A DNA stretch of 64,000 bases from Streptomyces sp. TRM64462. GTDB lineage: Bacteria > Actinomycetota > Actinomycetes > Streptomycetales > Streptomycetaceae. Shown here piece by piece: positions 26,101 through 33,567 of this stretch. A model generated the notes under the pieces. The model was not told the origin of the DNA. It did not search any database and saw only the letters and a list, made by a program, of their open reading frames with translations. A program made the translations under genes and the position numbers. Location: positions 1 through 64,000 of the forward strand of contig NZ_JABWDV010000395.1 in the NCBI RefSeq assembly GCF_013362995.1, in the 5' to 3' direction. Every line of letters starts with the position of its first letter. The first letter of the stretch is position 1.

Positions 26101-27438
26101 CTGATCCGACTTGACGCAGCGGAACTGAACGCTGACACCATCGAGATGAACGCCCTGGCCACTGCAGCGCGCCGCCGCGCAGCAGTGACCGCAACCGAAC
26201 TGGAGAAGCGATTCCACGACACTGACCCGCTGGCCGGACCGCTGATAGCCGCTCTGCGGCACGTCCAAGCCGTCGCAGACGCCAGCGGCGTGGCTGACCT
26301 CCTGGCGGAGTGGGCCGTCCTGCCCCTGCCACTTGTCATCGCGTGCGGCCCACGCCGCACGCCACTCACTTCCCACACCGTCTTGGGCAACGAGGCGGAC
26401 ACCCAGCTGGTCGAGGACCAGCCGGCCGTTGCGGTCGTACTGGCCAGCGTGGACGGACGCCTTGTCACCGGCCCGCAGGTCCTGCGTCACTCGACCGTCT
26501 ACGAACTCCGCCTGGACGTACGCACCGGCCCCTGGCCCGAGTGGGCCGAGACCCTCGAAGCCGAACTCCTCAGCCACTTCACCCCCAACGAAGCGGAAAC
26601 GCCCACCTACCTCTGGACACGCCCGCCGAGCGCGGACGGCCCCGACACACTGAGCGCCACCGGCACACTCATCCTCCGCTTCGCTCTGCCCGCAGGCAGT
26701 CCCGCCCCGCCGTTCTCGGTCAAGCTGCGCTGGCGCGGAACCCGGGACGGCAAACCCGTTACCGAGAGCCTCGACACCGCCGGACACCGCGAAATCCGAT
26801 TCCGGCCCTTCGACGCCTCACGCGACTTCCTGACCAACTTCCCCGTCTTCGACGAGCGGCTGCTCGCCCTCTACGAAAATCTGCACCGGGCCGGTTACGA
26901 CGAGGACCAGCTCCAAGCCTTCTGCCGCCTCTTCACCGCCATCTGCCGCACCGGCCTCACCATGACGTGGAACAAGCAATACAAGCGCGGAAGCCACGTA
27001 ACAGAGCGCAAATTTCATGACGACCTGTACAAGGAACTCCAGGCAGAGCCGGAACTCGGCGGGCGCTTGCAGCGAGGCACCCCACTCGCCCTGGGCTACC
27101 TGGATGTCCGGCACGATGGCGTCACCGCCGAGCTCAAAGTCGAGCGCAACACCCCGGTCACCCGAGACAGAGCCCCCAAGTACATGGGGCAGCCAACGCA
27201 GTACGCAGCCGCCGACGGCGCACGCCTCTCGATTCTCTGCATCCTGGACATGAGCCGTAAGGCCTCACCTGTCGGTGTTCCGGAGAACTACCTCTTCACC
27301 CTCCAGCCAGCGCTTCACGGACTGACCAACCCCGAGGCGCCTTCACTCGTCGCAGTCATCGTCGTCAACGGCAACCTTCCGAGCCCCAGTTCCTGGTCAC
27401 GTCGCAAGAGCCCCACACTGCCGCCCTCATCGCCCTGA
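23194..27438 (+). CDS. Giant helical-repeat protein with C-terminal PD-(D/E)xK nuclease-like domain
   Basis: A 1414-residue protein not assignable to a named family. The N-terminus has a Cys motif (EQHCVGCSHRRPTG near residue 77-90) and a basic coiled stretch (RAEAVERAETAKRHRAW). Residues 150-1000 are repeating helix pairs of HEAT/TPR type. A beta-rich domain follows near 1050-1200. The C-terminus reads like a restriction-fold nuclease: GYLDVRHDG with D near 1304, then TAELKVERN with E1313 and K1315, then YMGQPTQYAAADG, and a core strand LSILCILDMS. A single large protein with repeats and a nuclease resembles single-gene antiphage effectors, but that is inference. GTG at 23194 has no ribosome site; a damage-type promoter sits at leaderless distance. 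Confidence 0.65.
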   Translation: MHSHAERAFDDAVRTGRANAAILEMARRHCLNMTFTEFGGQGMAEAATGLPINTRQVSCLVAHGGASANLDWIAGEFYEQHCVGCSHRRPTGDVPNLATVMDERKEAAARAEAVERAETAKRHRAWQQRAEDRRGTQASSDPAMASALDDIALLDQEPGTERDREACDGALRRLTALAERAPETFSTAVIALALDLVTDVHVPELLTPLRHVARVRSEHAANVLRAALATLRHSPVVEAGRCVTDLLRPHDGDQVDEPVVRSLVYLAEPQSRRFGVYEGGTGDASALRVAAGAAPQAVARVLTSMLPAPRPSESLMVPPGVRPAPQSERELEMDRRAAAAAVQALAFTHPDVAIALVPQMLLNLGVDGDHHNDPAPIATVQRSLATLLVLEVGDVPAQLEHTGRTAGDFVRERLFGVLEQAGRLIDPGYRFRTAGDPQLDASQQRRVFEYLLSRCLTRVGGDWGGHVRFPAATLIEQLAQTHPAWTQPQLAALLGAALTAIDTLESANTTPTPLLAAPEPAPPELQFLERMAYRQLLASSIGRLLDALEHIATIDATAVCGAVIDTITDERDSQRKHVIVPRLLPLLGTLGRRHGDHPGLLRMIIPLLHTYIVDSDVASRSAALTAWADIGRAHQLPSSISDLLPALLTDPYLGVIDGVLDTALRLDWSTEDSASLLAYALSVCEHVDIARFPDTVKKAMAAASNLSRGNEALRIHTEQEILRRAADLDGYDLRDALNGDWLPQTATTPAMAQLRLRQVRDPRVNDRLNAHDNLELCALLNCGSGLASLTVEDLQAAALELGPHQVVGAAEYAEVAWRAARPGDAATIMNSVLKATPDEPAFTLHRALLTLIAAAAAFDAAAVAGEDMRATALALTHAAQAVGADNDVSALADQVRTRVTVRSLLMGHELVPAAGAGQGHSDSDPAVALRARAAHLQSTAATLREQCQQATATAAYGRCFAALCEVAAFLIRLDAAELNADTIEMNALATAARRRAAVTATELEKRFHDTDPLAGPLIAALRHVQAVADASGVADLLAEWAVLPLPLVIACGPRRTPLTSHTVLGNEADTQLVEDQPAVAVVLASVDGRLVTGPQVLRHSTVYELRLDVRTGPWPEWAETLEAELLSHFTPNEAETPTYLWTRPPSADGPDTLSATGTLILRFALPAGSPAPPFSVKLRWRGTRDGKPVTESLDTAGHREIRFRPFDASRDFLTNFPVFDERLLALYENLHRAGYDEDQLQAFCRLFTAICRTGLTMTWNKQYKRGSHVTERKFHDDLYKELQAEPELGGRLQRGTPLALGYLDVRHDGVTAELKVERNTPVTRDRAPKYMGQPTQYAAADGARLSILCILDMSRKASPVGVPENYLFTLQPALHGLTNPEAPSLVAVIVVNGNLPSPSSWSRRKSPTLPPSSP

Positions 27439-27665
27439 AGCGCCCTGCCGCCGACCGCACAGAACCAAGGCAGACGAGGCGCTTCGCTGCCCAGGTTGCC
27501 ACGCTGAGCAGCACATACGCGGTCGAAGTCATCGCTCCACACTGCTACCTGAGGGTGCCCGAATGAGAATCAACCTGATCGCTGCGCCAGCCGGAGCACT
27601 CGATGCGATCGGCATGCGGCTGCAGGCATCCTGCAGCCGCCTTCGGTCCGGCTCGGCCCAGCTCG

Positions 27666-28685
27666 TCAGAACAGCGACTGCTGGGCGGCGGGCGCCGAGC
27701 GGGGCCGGGGAAGTGGACGGGAAGGATCCACGGGAGGCAGCGGGTTGCCGTGCCTGCCGTCGGTCAGCGTGTGACGGCACGCATCCCGCAGGGCTGGCAG
27801 CTCATGCCGCGCGCCGAGCAGGCCCAAAAACTCCTCGACGCTCCAGTCGATGAGCGCACCCTGGCGGGAGAGGTAGAGCGCGACGGTGGAGATGGAATGC
27901 GTGTCGCTGTAGTCGAGCAGCAGGTATCCGGCCAGCTGGTAGATCTCTGCGCGGCTGATGCGTTCCGGGCGGATGGTGGCCTTGCAGTCGATGAGTGCGC
28001 CATCGAGGATGAAGTCGGCGTCCGCACCACCGACCTGCAGGCTGCCGTCGAAGACGGGGCCGCAGACCCGGGCGCTGGCAGGCAGGAGCCGCATGTTCTC
28101 GAACGGGCCGGGGTCTGCGGCGAGTTGCATCTGCTGGCGGATGTCACCGACGACGTAGTGCGGCACAGCATCGACCAGGTCGTCCAGGGTGGCATCGGCA
28201 GCACAGAGACCGAGCGTGTTCCCGCGCAGCCAGCCGCAGTGACGGAAGATCGCCTCGAAGCTGGAGGCGACATGGCACAGCCGGATGAGCCGGTCCTCGT
28301 CCGCTGATGCAAGGCACAGAGGTTGCCCTGCATCGTTGTGGTAGCCGGCCAGTTCTTCCAGCATGGTGTCGCCGGCCTTCTGGACGGCGCGGATCACCTC
28401 TTGGCTGGGCCAGCCGTCGTCGTCGATGACGGCCCGGACGATGCCCTCCTTGATGGGGGCGCCGGTCGGCGCTCCCAGGGAGATCCGCAGGCGGTGATCA
28501 ATGGTGTGGCCGAGCATCCGGTACTCGGGCTTCAGCCCGGCTTCCACTTGCGGCCGCAGCGGGGCAGGGAAACGGGCTAAGCGTGTGCGGTAATCGTCGA
28601 GGACGGCCTTCGTGTCGGGGAGGTGTTCCGCCAGAAAGCGAGAGATGGGAGAGCGGGGGTCCTTGAGATGGGAGGTGAGACTCAT
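27666..28685 (-). CDS. PD-(D/E)xK-type nuclease-like protein
   Basis: A 339-residue protein starting MSLTSHLKDPRSPISRFL, a start pattern shared by a family of uncharacterised bacterial proteins. The C-terminal half contains GGADADFILDGALIDCKAT near 220-240: an Asp followed after a turn by D-C-K, the active-site layout of the restriction-endonuclease fold, then EIYQLAGYLLLDY as the supporting helix. Start at 28685 is favoured over 28760 and 28790 because a damage-type promoter on this strand (28692-28714) would place the transcript start at this ATG, and no ribosome site precedes it. The last 40 residues are Pro/Arg-rich. Confidence 0.65.
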   Translation of the reverse strand: MSLTSHLKDPRSPISRFLAEHLPDTKAVLDDYRTRLARFPAPLRPQVEAGLKPEYRMLGHTIDHRLRISLGAPTGAPIKEGIVRAVIDDDGWPSQEVIRAVQKAGDTMLEELAGYHNDAGQPLCLASADEDRLIRLCHVASSFEAIFRHCGWLRGNTLGLCAADATLDDLVDAVPHYVVGDIRQQMQLAADPGPFENMRLLPASARVCGPVFDGSLQVGGADADFILDGALIDCKATIRPERISRAEIYQLAGYLLLDYSDTHSISTVALYLSRQGALIDWSVEEFLGLLGARHELPALRDACRHTLTDGRHGNPLPPVDPSRPLPRPRSAPAAQQSLF

Positions 28686-28691
28686 GGGGGC

Positions 28692-28714
28692 ATCTTGGAG
28701 GACGGCGCTGACAA
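28692..28714 (-). promoter_or_regulatory. RecA-NDp/PafBC-like promoter on the minus strand
   Basis: Read on the minus strand: TTGTCAGCGCC (9 of 11 to consensus), 6-base spacer, CAAGAT as a weak -10, then six bases to the ATG at 28685. Leaderless spacing matches the promoters at 19182 and 23165. Confidence 0.5.
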
Positions 28715-28912
28715 GGCCTATGCGCCGAAACCTTCCTGCAGAGTCCGTCTGAAGGGTCATCAAGCCATGCCCTCTTTCCGTCGTCGACAAGCCGAGTCTG
28801 CCTGACCAGCAATAACTGGACGGACTGAGCGTTCAACGGCATGCCAAAGCGCAGGGATTGAGTCAATTCCACGGGGGTCAGGGTGAGTTGGGGCGGGGAA
28901 TCCGGCAATTGA

Positions 28913-28935
28913 CTGTCAGACCCGAACGCTAGTGT
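28913..28935 (+). promoter_or_regulatory. Divergent RecA-NDp-like promoter without a nearby gene
   Basis: CTGTCAGACCC, spacer GAACGC, TAGTGT. It aligns with the promoter at 35206 over more than 20 bases, continuing past the -10 (both then read GTTCC-G and TTGTCC). The next gene starts 560 bases downstream, beyond a terminator-like hairpin. Confidence 0.4.
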
Positions 28936-28988
28936 TCCTGTTGTCCTGCGTCGACGCACTTGCTAGGTATGGCGTGCGCATGCCGAAG

Positions 28989-29024
28989 TCAGCTACCCGC
29001 GAGTCGTTACTCGCAGGTAGCTGA
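28989..29024. repeat. 16-bp inverted repeat (long hairpin)
   Basis: TCAGCTACCCGCGAGT, loop CGTT, then ACTCGCAGGTAGCTGA: 15 of 16 positions pair. There is no T-run after it and both flanking genes start away from it, so it is not a normal terminator. A protein-binding or recombination site, or part of a structured RNA, are the options. Confidence 0.75.
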
Positions 29025-29414
29025 GGGCGGAGTTGAGACCTCGCTTACTCCTTCGTGGCTAAAAGTGGATCCTGCGCCGTGAGGGGTGGCCTGCGTATTC
29101 GCTTATTCGGCGTCGACAGCGAGATTTGCGCTGGCTGAACGCATGCGTCGCCTCTCGGCCCGCGCTGGCTGTTCGATCGCCAATCGATGCCTTACCCCGT
29201 CCGGTTCGGCACCTGGCAAACCGGCCGCCGACGGCGGTTTCTGGAGCCGCGAAATGCCCCAAATGTGTCGCACCTCGATGTCGACCTGAACTCGTTCCGT
29301 CGCACACCCGCTCTCCTAGGGTGCCGTGCATCGGAGCCCACGGCTCCCAGCCGGCCAACTCACCAAAACCACCGTGACGTTGGAGGCCCAGCAGCGTGCA
29401 GGGCGCAGCGATTT

Positions 29415-29441
29415 GGCGCCCTCTCCGACCGAGAGGGCGCC
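29415..29441 (+). terminator. Strong hairpin terminator-like element
   Basis: GGCGCCCTCTC, 5-base loop CGACC, GAGAGGGCGCC: perfect 11-bp stem followed by CCCTTC. It lies about 60 bases before the HTH gene at 29500 and would insulate the transposition operon from upstream transcription. Confidence 0.65.
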
Positions 29442-29499
29442 CCTTCAAAGCCTGCAGCGCACCACCCCATGATCACGTGAGCCCTCGGAGAAGACTCGT

Positions 29500-30054
29500 A
29501 TGGGATTCGGACGATTAGGCGCCCAGGGCGTGCCCGGGGCTGTAGCCCTCAGCACCACTCTTGATGAGATCGCGCAGGTCACCGACCCCTACATGACGCC
29601 GTCAGAACGGCTGAGACGTAACCTGCTCTACCTCACCCGCTCCCGCACCGGTTACACCTACATGCAGGACTGCGGCATCCGCATGGACCGGCGGATGATC
29701 ACTGCCTGGCTCGCCGAGGAACGCCACCCACGGCCCGAGCAGCAGCAGCGCCTGGAAAACGCCTTCCGCCTGCTGCGCCGCCGCAACATGGCACCCAGCA
29801 TGACCCGCCGGCTCAACGCCGGGGGTGGGACCCGCGTGGAGATCTACCCCGTCGACCAGAGCGACGTCGACGACAAGCACCGGCGCACCGCCCGCTGGCG
29901 GCACAAGAACATCTACCGCTGGGACCCCATCGTTAAGGCCTGGTCGCGCAGCGACCTGCACGCGCTGACGTATCGGTGGCGCGACGTGATCACCGACTTC
30001 GATTCCGACTGGCGCATGTATGAGCACGTCACCCACCTCGGCTTCTGGGCCTGA
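29500..30054 (+). CDS. Small HTH-type protein heading the transposition operon
   Basis: A 184-residue basic protein. Residues 33-88 fit a helix-turn-helix with a YTYMQDCGIRM / MITAWLAEERHPR core, then a strand TRVEIYPVDQSDVDD and a C-terminal region with alternating Trp (IYRWDPIVKAWSRSD, ALTYRWRDVI). I do not recognise the family with certainty. Size and architecture (HTH plus aromatic C-terminal domain) recall Streptomyces terminal-protein-sized DNA-binding proteins, but the sequence is not a clear Tpg. ATG 29500 is preceded by GGAGAAG. It is 66 bases upstream of the transposase gene and probably belongs to the same unit. Confidence 0.6.
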   Translation: MGFGRLGAQGVPGAVALSTTLDEIAQVTDPYMTPSERLRRNLLYLTRSRTGYTYMQDCGIRMDRRMITAWLAEERHPRPEQQQRLENAFRLLRRRNMAPSMTRRLNAGGGTRVEIYPVDQSDVDDKHRRTARWRHKNIYRWDPIVKAWSRSDLHALTYRWRDVITDFDSDWRMYEHVTHLGFWA

Positions 30055-30119
30055 CCCCGTCGCCCACCACGGCACGGGACCCCGAACCGTTGATCGACCT
30101 GCACCGAAGGAACGCCTCC

Positions 30120-31703
30120 ATGGAGTGCCCGGACCTCGAGGTCCTCACCGACGATGACCTGGCCCGACGGCAGCGAGCACGCCACGAACTCATGGGCCCG
30201 GCCGTACGTGCCCTGCTGGAGTTGTCGCAGCGCGGGGAGCTGACCACCGCCCACGTCGAACTGTCCGCCCACACTCTCGGCGTCCACGTCCGGACCGTGT
30301 GGCGCAACCTGGCCCGCGCCCGGCTCGGTGAACCCCTGCGACGCGGCCGGGGCCGCTTCGAGATCACCGACGACATCCGCACGCTGCTCGCCTACCACCG
30401 AGGCAACGTCAAGGCCGTCCACAGAGAACTCGTCCAGGACGCCGAGAAGGCCGGCGCCACCCCGGTGAGCCTGTCCACACTGCACCGCGCCGTCAAACGC
30501 GACCTGACACCCGGTGACCGGGCCGGCTTCAAGAGCGGCATCCCTGCCTCCCGCGGCCACGACCCGCACCTGCGCCGCCCGCCCACCGCCCGCAACGAGG
30601 AATGGGAAGGCGACCACAAGCAGGCCCCCGTCTGGGTCTGGGCCGACGGACGGCTGGTCAAACCATGGGTGACCTGGTTCTGCGACTGCCACACCGGCAT
30701 GATCATGGGCTGGGCCGTCACCCCGCACTTCCCGCACCGCGGGTCCATCCTGGCCGCCCTCAGATCCTGCATCCTCCATGGCGACGGCTACGGCCCGGCA
30801 GGCGGCCTGCCCACCCGGATCCGCATCGACCGCGGCAAGGACTTCCTCTCCTGCGCCGTCCAGGACGCACTCGGCGCCTTCGCCGTCCAGGTCGACGTCC
30901 TGCCCCCATACACCCCCCACCTCAAAGGCAGCATCGAAAACCTCAACCGCGCTGCCACCAGCATGTTCTTCTCCACCCTGCCCCGCTACACCCACGCCCA
31001 GAAACTCGATTCGCGCCGCCGCTCGGGGGAGAAGGACCCAGCCCTGACCTTCGAAGGCTTCGTCGAGCTCCTCGCGCAGTGGGTTAAGACCCGCAACGCC
31101 GAACACCCGATGGCCGGCTACGGCGACCTCACCCCGTTGCAATGGTGGAACAGCGACCCCAGCCCGCTGCGCGAGGTCAGCGCCGAAGACCTGCACGCCT
31201 TCCTCCTGGAAGGCGACCGCTCCACCCGCGTCATCAACGGCCACGGCATCCGCTTCAGGGGACGCGACTACATGGCCGGCTGGATGACCGGCCGCTCCGG
31301 CACCCGCGTCCACGTCCGCTTCCAGCCCCACCACCTCGACCAGATCGAAATCTTCGATGCCGACAACCGCCGACACCTGGGCACCGCCTACCTGGCCGAC
31401 CAGGCCAGCGACGAGCAGATCGAGCAGGTCTATCAGGCCCGCACCGAGCGTGTCCGCCGCGTGCGCCGCGACCTGCGCCGCGCCGAGACGCTGCGCCGCC
31501 GGCGCTTCAAAGCCCACACCAGCGCCGGACCGGCCCAGGCGGACACCGCGATGACCCGCAAAGAGGCCGCCGAGGAACTGCGCACCTGGCGTTCCAGCCG
31601 GGCCGACGACGACCTGCCCACCGACTACATGCCCCGCCGGATCACCCCACCCGGCCGCTGGGCCGTCCCCGGCCCATCCGCCCCCTCCGAGGAAGACACG
31701 TGA
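30120..31703 (+). CDS. DD35E transposase, TniA/MuA type
   Basis: A 527-residue retroviral-integrase-fold transposase. N-terminal HTH domains (DITAHVELSAHTLGV-like stretch near 50 and the following DDIRTLLAYHRGN) precede a catalytic core with D165 (EWEGDHKQAP), D237 (IRIDRGKDFL) and E273 (KGSIENLNRA), spacing D-71-D-35-E. A Mu-type C-terminal beta-barrel follows (FRGRDYMAGWMTG, VRFQPHHLDQIEIFDAD), then a basic coiled tail. Such enzymes join 3' ends to target DNA and act with an AAA partner that selects the target. ATG 30120 has GAAGGAA upstream. The stop overlaps the ATPase start by four bases. Confidence 0.92.
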   Translation: MECPDLEVLTDDDLARRQRARHELMGPAVRALLELSQRGELTTAHVELSAHTLGVHVRTVWRNLARARLGEPLRRGRGRFEITDDIRTLLAYHRGNVKAVHRELVQDAEKAGATPVSLSTLHRAVKRDLTPGDRAGFKSGIPASRGHDPHLRRPPTARNEEWEGDHKQAPVWVWADGRLVKPWVTWFCDCHTGMIMGWAVTPHFPHRGSILAALRSCILHGDGYGPAGGLPTRIRIDRGKDFLSCAVQDALGAFAVQVDVLPPYTPHLKGSIENLNRAATSMFFSTLPRYTHAQKLDSRRRSGEKDPALTFEGFVELLAQWVKTRNAEHPMAGYGDLTPLQWWNSDPSPLREVSAEDLHAFLLEGDRSTRVINGHGIRFRGRDYMAGWMTGRSGTRVHVRFQPHHLDQIEIFDADNRRHLGTAYLADQASDEQIEQVYQARTERVRRVRRDLRRAETLRRRRFKAHTSAGPAQADTAMTRKEAAEELRTWRSSRADDDLPTDYMPRRITPPGRWAVPGPSAPSEEDT

Positions 31704-32812
31704 CCACCGCGCTCACCGCCCCCGACCCGCCACCCGGCCGCTCCACCCGCATCATCCGCGGCCAGGAGGTGCGCTGGCGAGGCCGCCCCTACACGGCCGC
31801 CTGGATGACCGGCTACGCCCAGCGCACCGTCCGCATCCACCCTCGCGACCCGGACAGCGTCGACGTCTACGACGCCGCCACCGGCCAGCCCCTGGGCACC
31901 GCCCACGCCCGGCTGCCCCACCTTGCACCCGACCAGGCCCACACCGCCCGGACGAGCTCGAAGGACACCGACGTGACCGACACCGACACCACCCAGACGA
32001 CGCCCCGCCCCGACCAGGACGAGGTCGTCGGCGAACCCGACTTCTACCTCAACCTCGCCGACGCCCGCATCGTCGCCACCGAAGCCCTCCTCGAGGCCAG
32101 CGAGAACATCGCCGACACCATCGAAGCCCGGGCCATGTCCTGCATCTACGGCGACGCCGGCCTCGGCAAAACTTTCTCCGTCCTGGCCGCCCTGAAAGAA
32201 ATCTCCGCCGAACGCGTCCTGCTCCTGCAGTTCCGCTCCCGCCCCACCCCCCGCGACATCCGCCAGGAACTGTTTACCGAACTGCGCCTCGAAGGCGAAC
32301 CGCCGTCCCATCCCAGCGAGTTCGACCGGCTGCTGAAGCGGACCCTGGCCCGCAAGCCCTACGTCCTGGTCTGCGACGAAGCCCAGCAGTTCAGCCGCGA
32401 ATGCTTCGAGTTCGTCCGTCACCTGTGGGACACCGGCAAGGGCAAGAACCGTCCCGCCGTCCTCTTCGTCGGCGGCGAAGAAGCCTACAAAACCCTCTAC
32501 AGCGAACCCGCCCTCGCCTCCCGCATCTACATCTGGCAGGAATTCGCCCCCATGGAAGCCGACGAAGTCCAGCGCAACATCCCCCTGTTCCATCCCGTCT
32601 GGGCCAGCGCCTCACCCGAACTCATCGACTACGTCTACGAAGAAGGCGCCGGTGGCACCTTCCGCGTCTGGTCCAAGATCACCTACCACGTCCTGGAAGG
32701 CATGAAGCGCCGCGGCCTGGAACAGGTCGACGAATCCATCGCCCGCTGGGCCATCCGCCGCGCCCTGCCCCACCGACGCCGCTCCCGCCGCCCCCAGCAG
32801 GACGCCGGATGA
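31700..32812 (+). CDS. TniB/MuB-like AAA ATPase with an N-terminal beta-barrel module
   Basis: A 370-residue protein. Walker A GDAGLGKTF (K near 157) and Walker B VLVCDEAQQF (near 221-226) place it with transposition ATPases that deliver target DNA to the transposase. Unusually, residues 15-75 (IRGQEVRWRGRPYTAAWMTG, DSVDVYDAATGQPLGTAHA) repeat the C-terminal barrel of the neighbouring transposase almost motif for motif, so the ATPase seems to have captured a transposase domain. GTG 31700 overlaps the transposase stop. An internal GTG at 31974 with AAGGA upstream could give a shorter ATPase without the barrel. The stop overlaps the next ATPase. Confidence 0.85.
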   Translation: MTTALTAPDPPPGRSTRIIRGQEVRWRGRPYTAAWMTGYAQRTVRIHPRDPDSVDVYDAATGQPLGTAHARLPHLAPDQAHTARTSSKDTDVTDTDTTQTTPRPDQDEVVGEPDFYLNLADARIVATEALLEASENIADTIEARAMSCIYGDAGLGKTFSVLAALKEISAERVLLLQFRSRPTPRDIRQELFTELRLEGEPPSHPSEFDRLLKRTLARKPYVLVCDEAQQFSRECFEFVRHLWDTGKGKNRPAVLFVGGEEAYKTLYSEPALASRIYIWQEFAPMEADEVQRNIPLFHPVWASASPELIDYVYEEGAGGTFRVWSKITYHVLEGMKRRGLEQVDESIARWAIRRALPHRRRSRRPQQDAG

Positions 32813-33567
32813 CCCCCACCGAGCACGCGCCCCACTACCTCAGCCTGCCCGACGCCCGCACCGTCACTACCCAGGCCGTGCGGGCCGCAGGCCACGCCCT
32901 CGACAACGCACTGCGCGAGCAGACCATGATGTGCCTGACCGCGGACCCCGGCGTCGGCAAGACCTTCACCCTGCACACCCTGTGCCAGCAGCGCCCCACC
33001 CTGTCCGCACTACGGCTGCTCCCGCGCCCCCAAGCACGCCCCGACGACCTGCGCCACAGCCTGCACCATGCCCTCGACCTGCCCGGCGACCCACCCCAGG
33101 ACGCCGGCATCTGCGACGACTACCTACGCCACGCACTGGAACAGCCGCCCCGACTCCTCGCCGTCGACGAAGCCCACCAGCTCTCCGCCTCCTGCATCGA
33201 ATACCTGCGCTATCTCCACGACGACCCCGTCCCACAGGTCACCATCCTGCTGCTCGCCAGCAGGCCCCGTCTCAAAGCCCTGCGCTCACAGCCCGCCCTG
33301 CTCAGCAGGGTCACTACCTGGCACCACATGGAACCCCTCGCCGCGGACGAAGTCTTCACCGTGCTGCCCCGCTTCCACCCGCTGTGGCAGAACACCCACC
33401 ACAACACCCTCGCCCGCCTGGACGACATGTGGGCCCACGGCAACCTCCGCCGCTGGGCCGCCCTGACCCACCAGCTCCAGGCGCACCTGCGCCGCCGCCC
33501 CGACCAGTCGCCCGACCCGACCGCCCTCCTGCGCCGCCTGCACCCGACTCTGGCCCCCTCCGCATGA
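32809..33567 (+). CDS. Second AAA ATPase of the transposition operon
   Basis: A 252-residue ATPase with Walker A TADPGVGKTF (K near 51), Walker B LLAVDEAHQL (near 117-122) and sensor region TILLLASRP, related to but shorter than the upstream ATPase. Both share the phrases EPLAADEVFTVLPRFHPLW here and APMEADEVQRNIPLFHPVW there, so they are paralogues of one TniB/TnsC-like type. ATG overlaps the previous stop (ATGA). Having two ATPases in one transposition operon is unusual; one may serve target choice and the other regulation, but this is not shown by sequence. Confidence 0.85.
   Translation: MTPTEHAPHYLSLPDARTVTTQAVRAAGHALDNALREQTMMCLTADPGVGKTFTLHTLCQQRPTLSALRLLPRPQARPDDLRHSLHHALDLPGDPPQDAGICDDYLRHALEQPPRLLAVDEAHQLSASCIEYLRYLHDDPVPQVTILLLASRPRLKALRSQPALLSRVTTWHHMEPLAADEVFTVLPRFHPLWQNTHHNTLARLDDMWAHGNLRRWAALTHQLQAHLRRRPDQSPDPTALLRRLHPTLAPSA

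Larger units (their letters stand above)
28942..29445 (+). ncRNA. Candidate non-coding transcript or tiny-ORF locus
   Basis: The interval from the promoter at 28913-28935 to the terminator at 29415-29441 has no convincing gene but holds a 16-bp hairpin at 28989-29024. A 36-codon frame (ATG 28971) runs through the hairpin without a ribosome site. The layout promoter-hairpin-terminator suggests a structured RNA of about 500 bases; this is inference from signals only. It could instead be an untranslated regulatory region or a recombination site. Confidence 0.25.

Noticed and set aside
29500-30054. Identification as the Streptomyces telomere terminal protein Tpg
   Set aside because: Size and HTH are similar but the sequence does not follow the Tpg pattern as I know it; left as unknown HTH protein.
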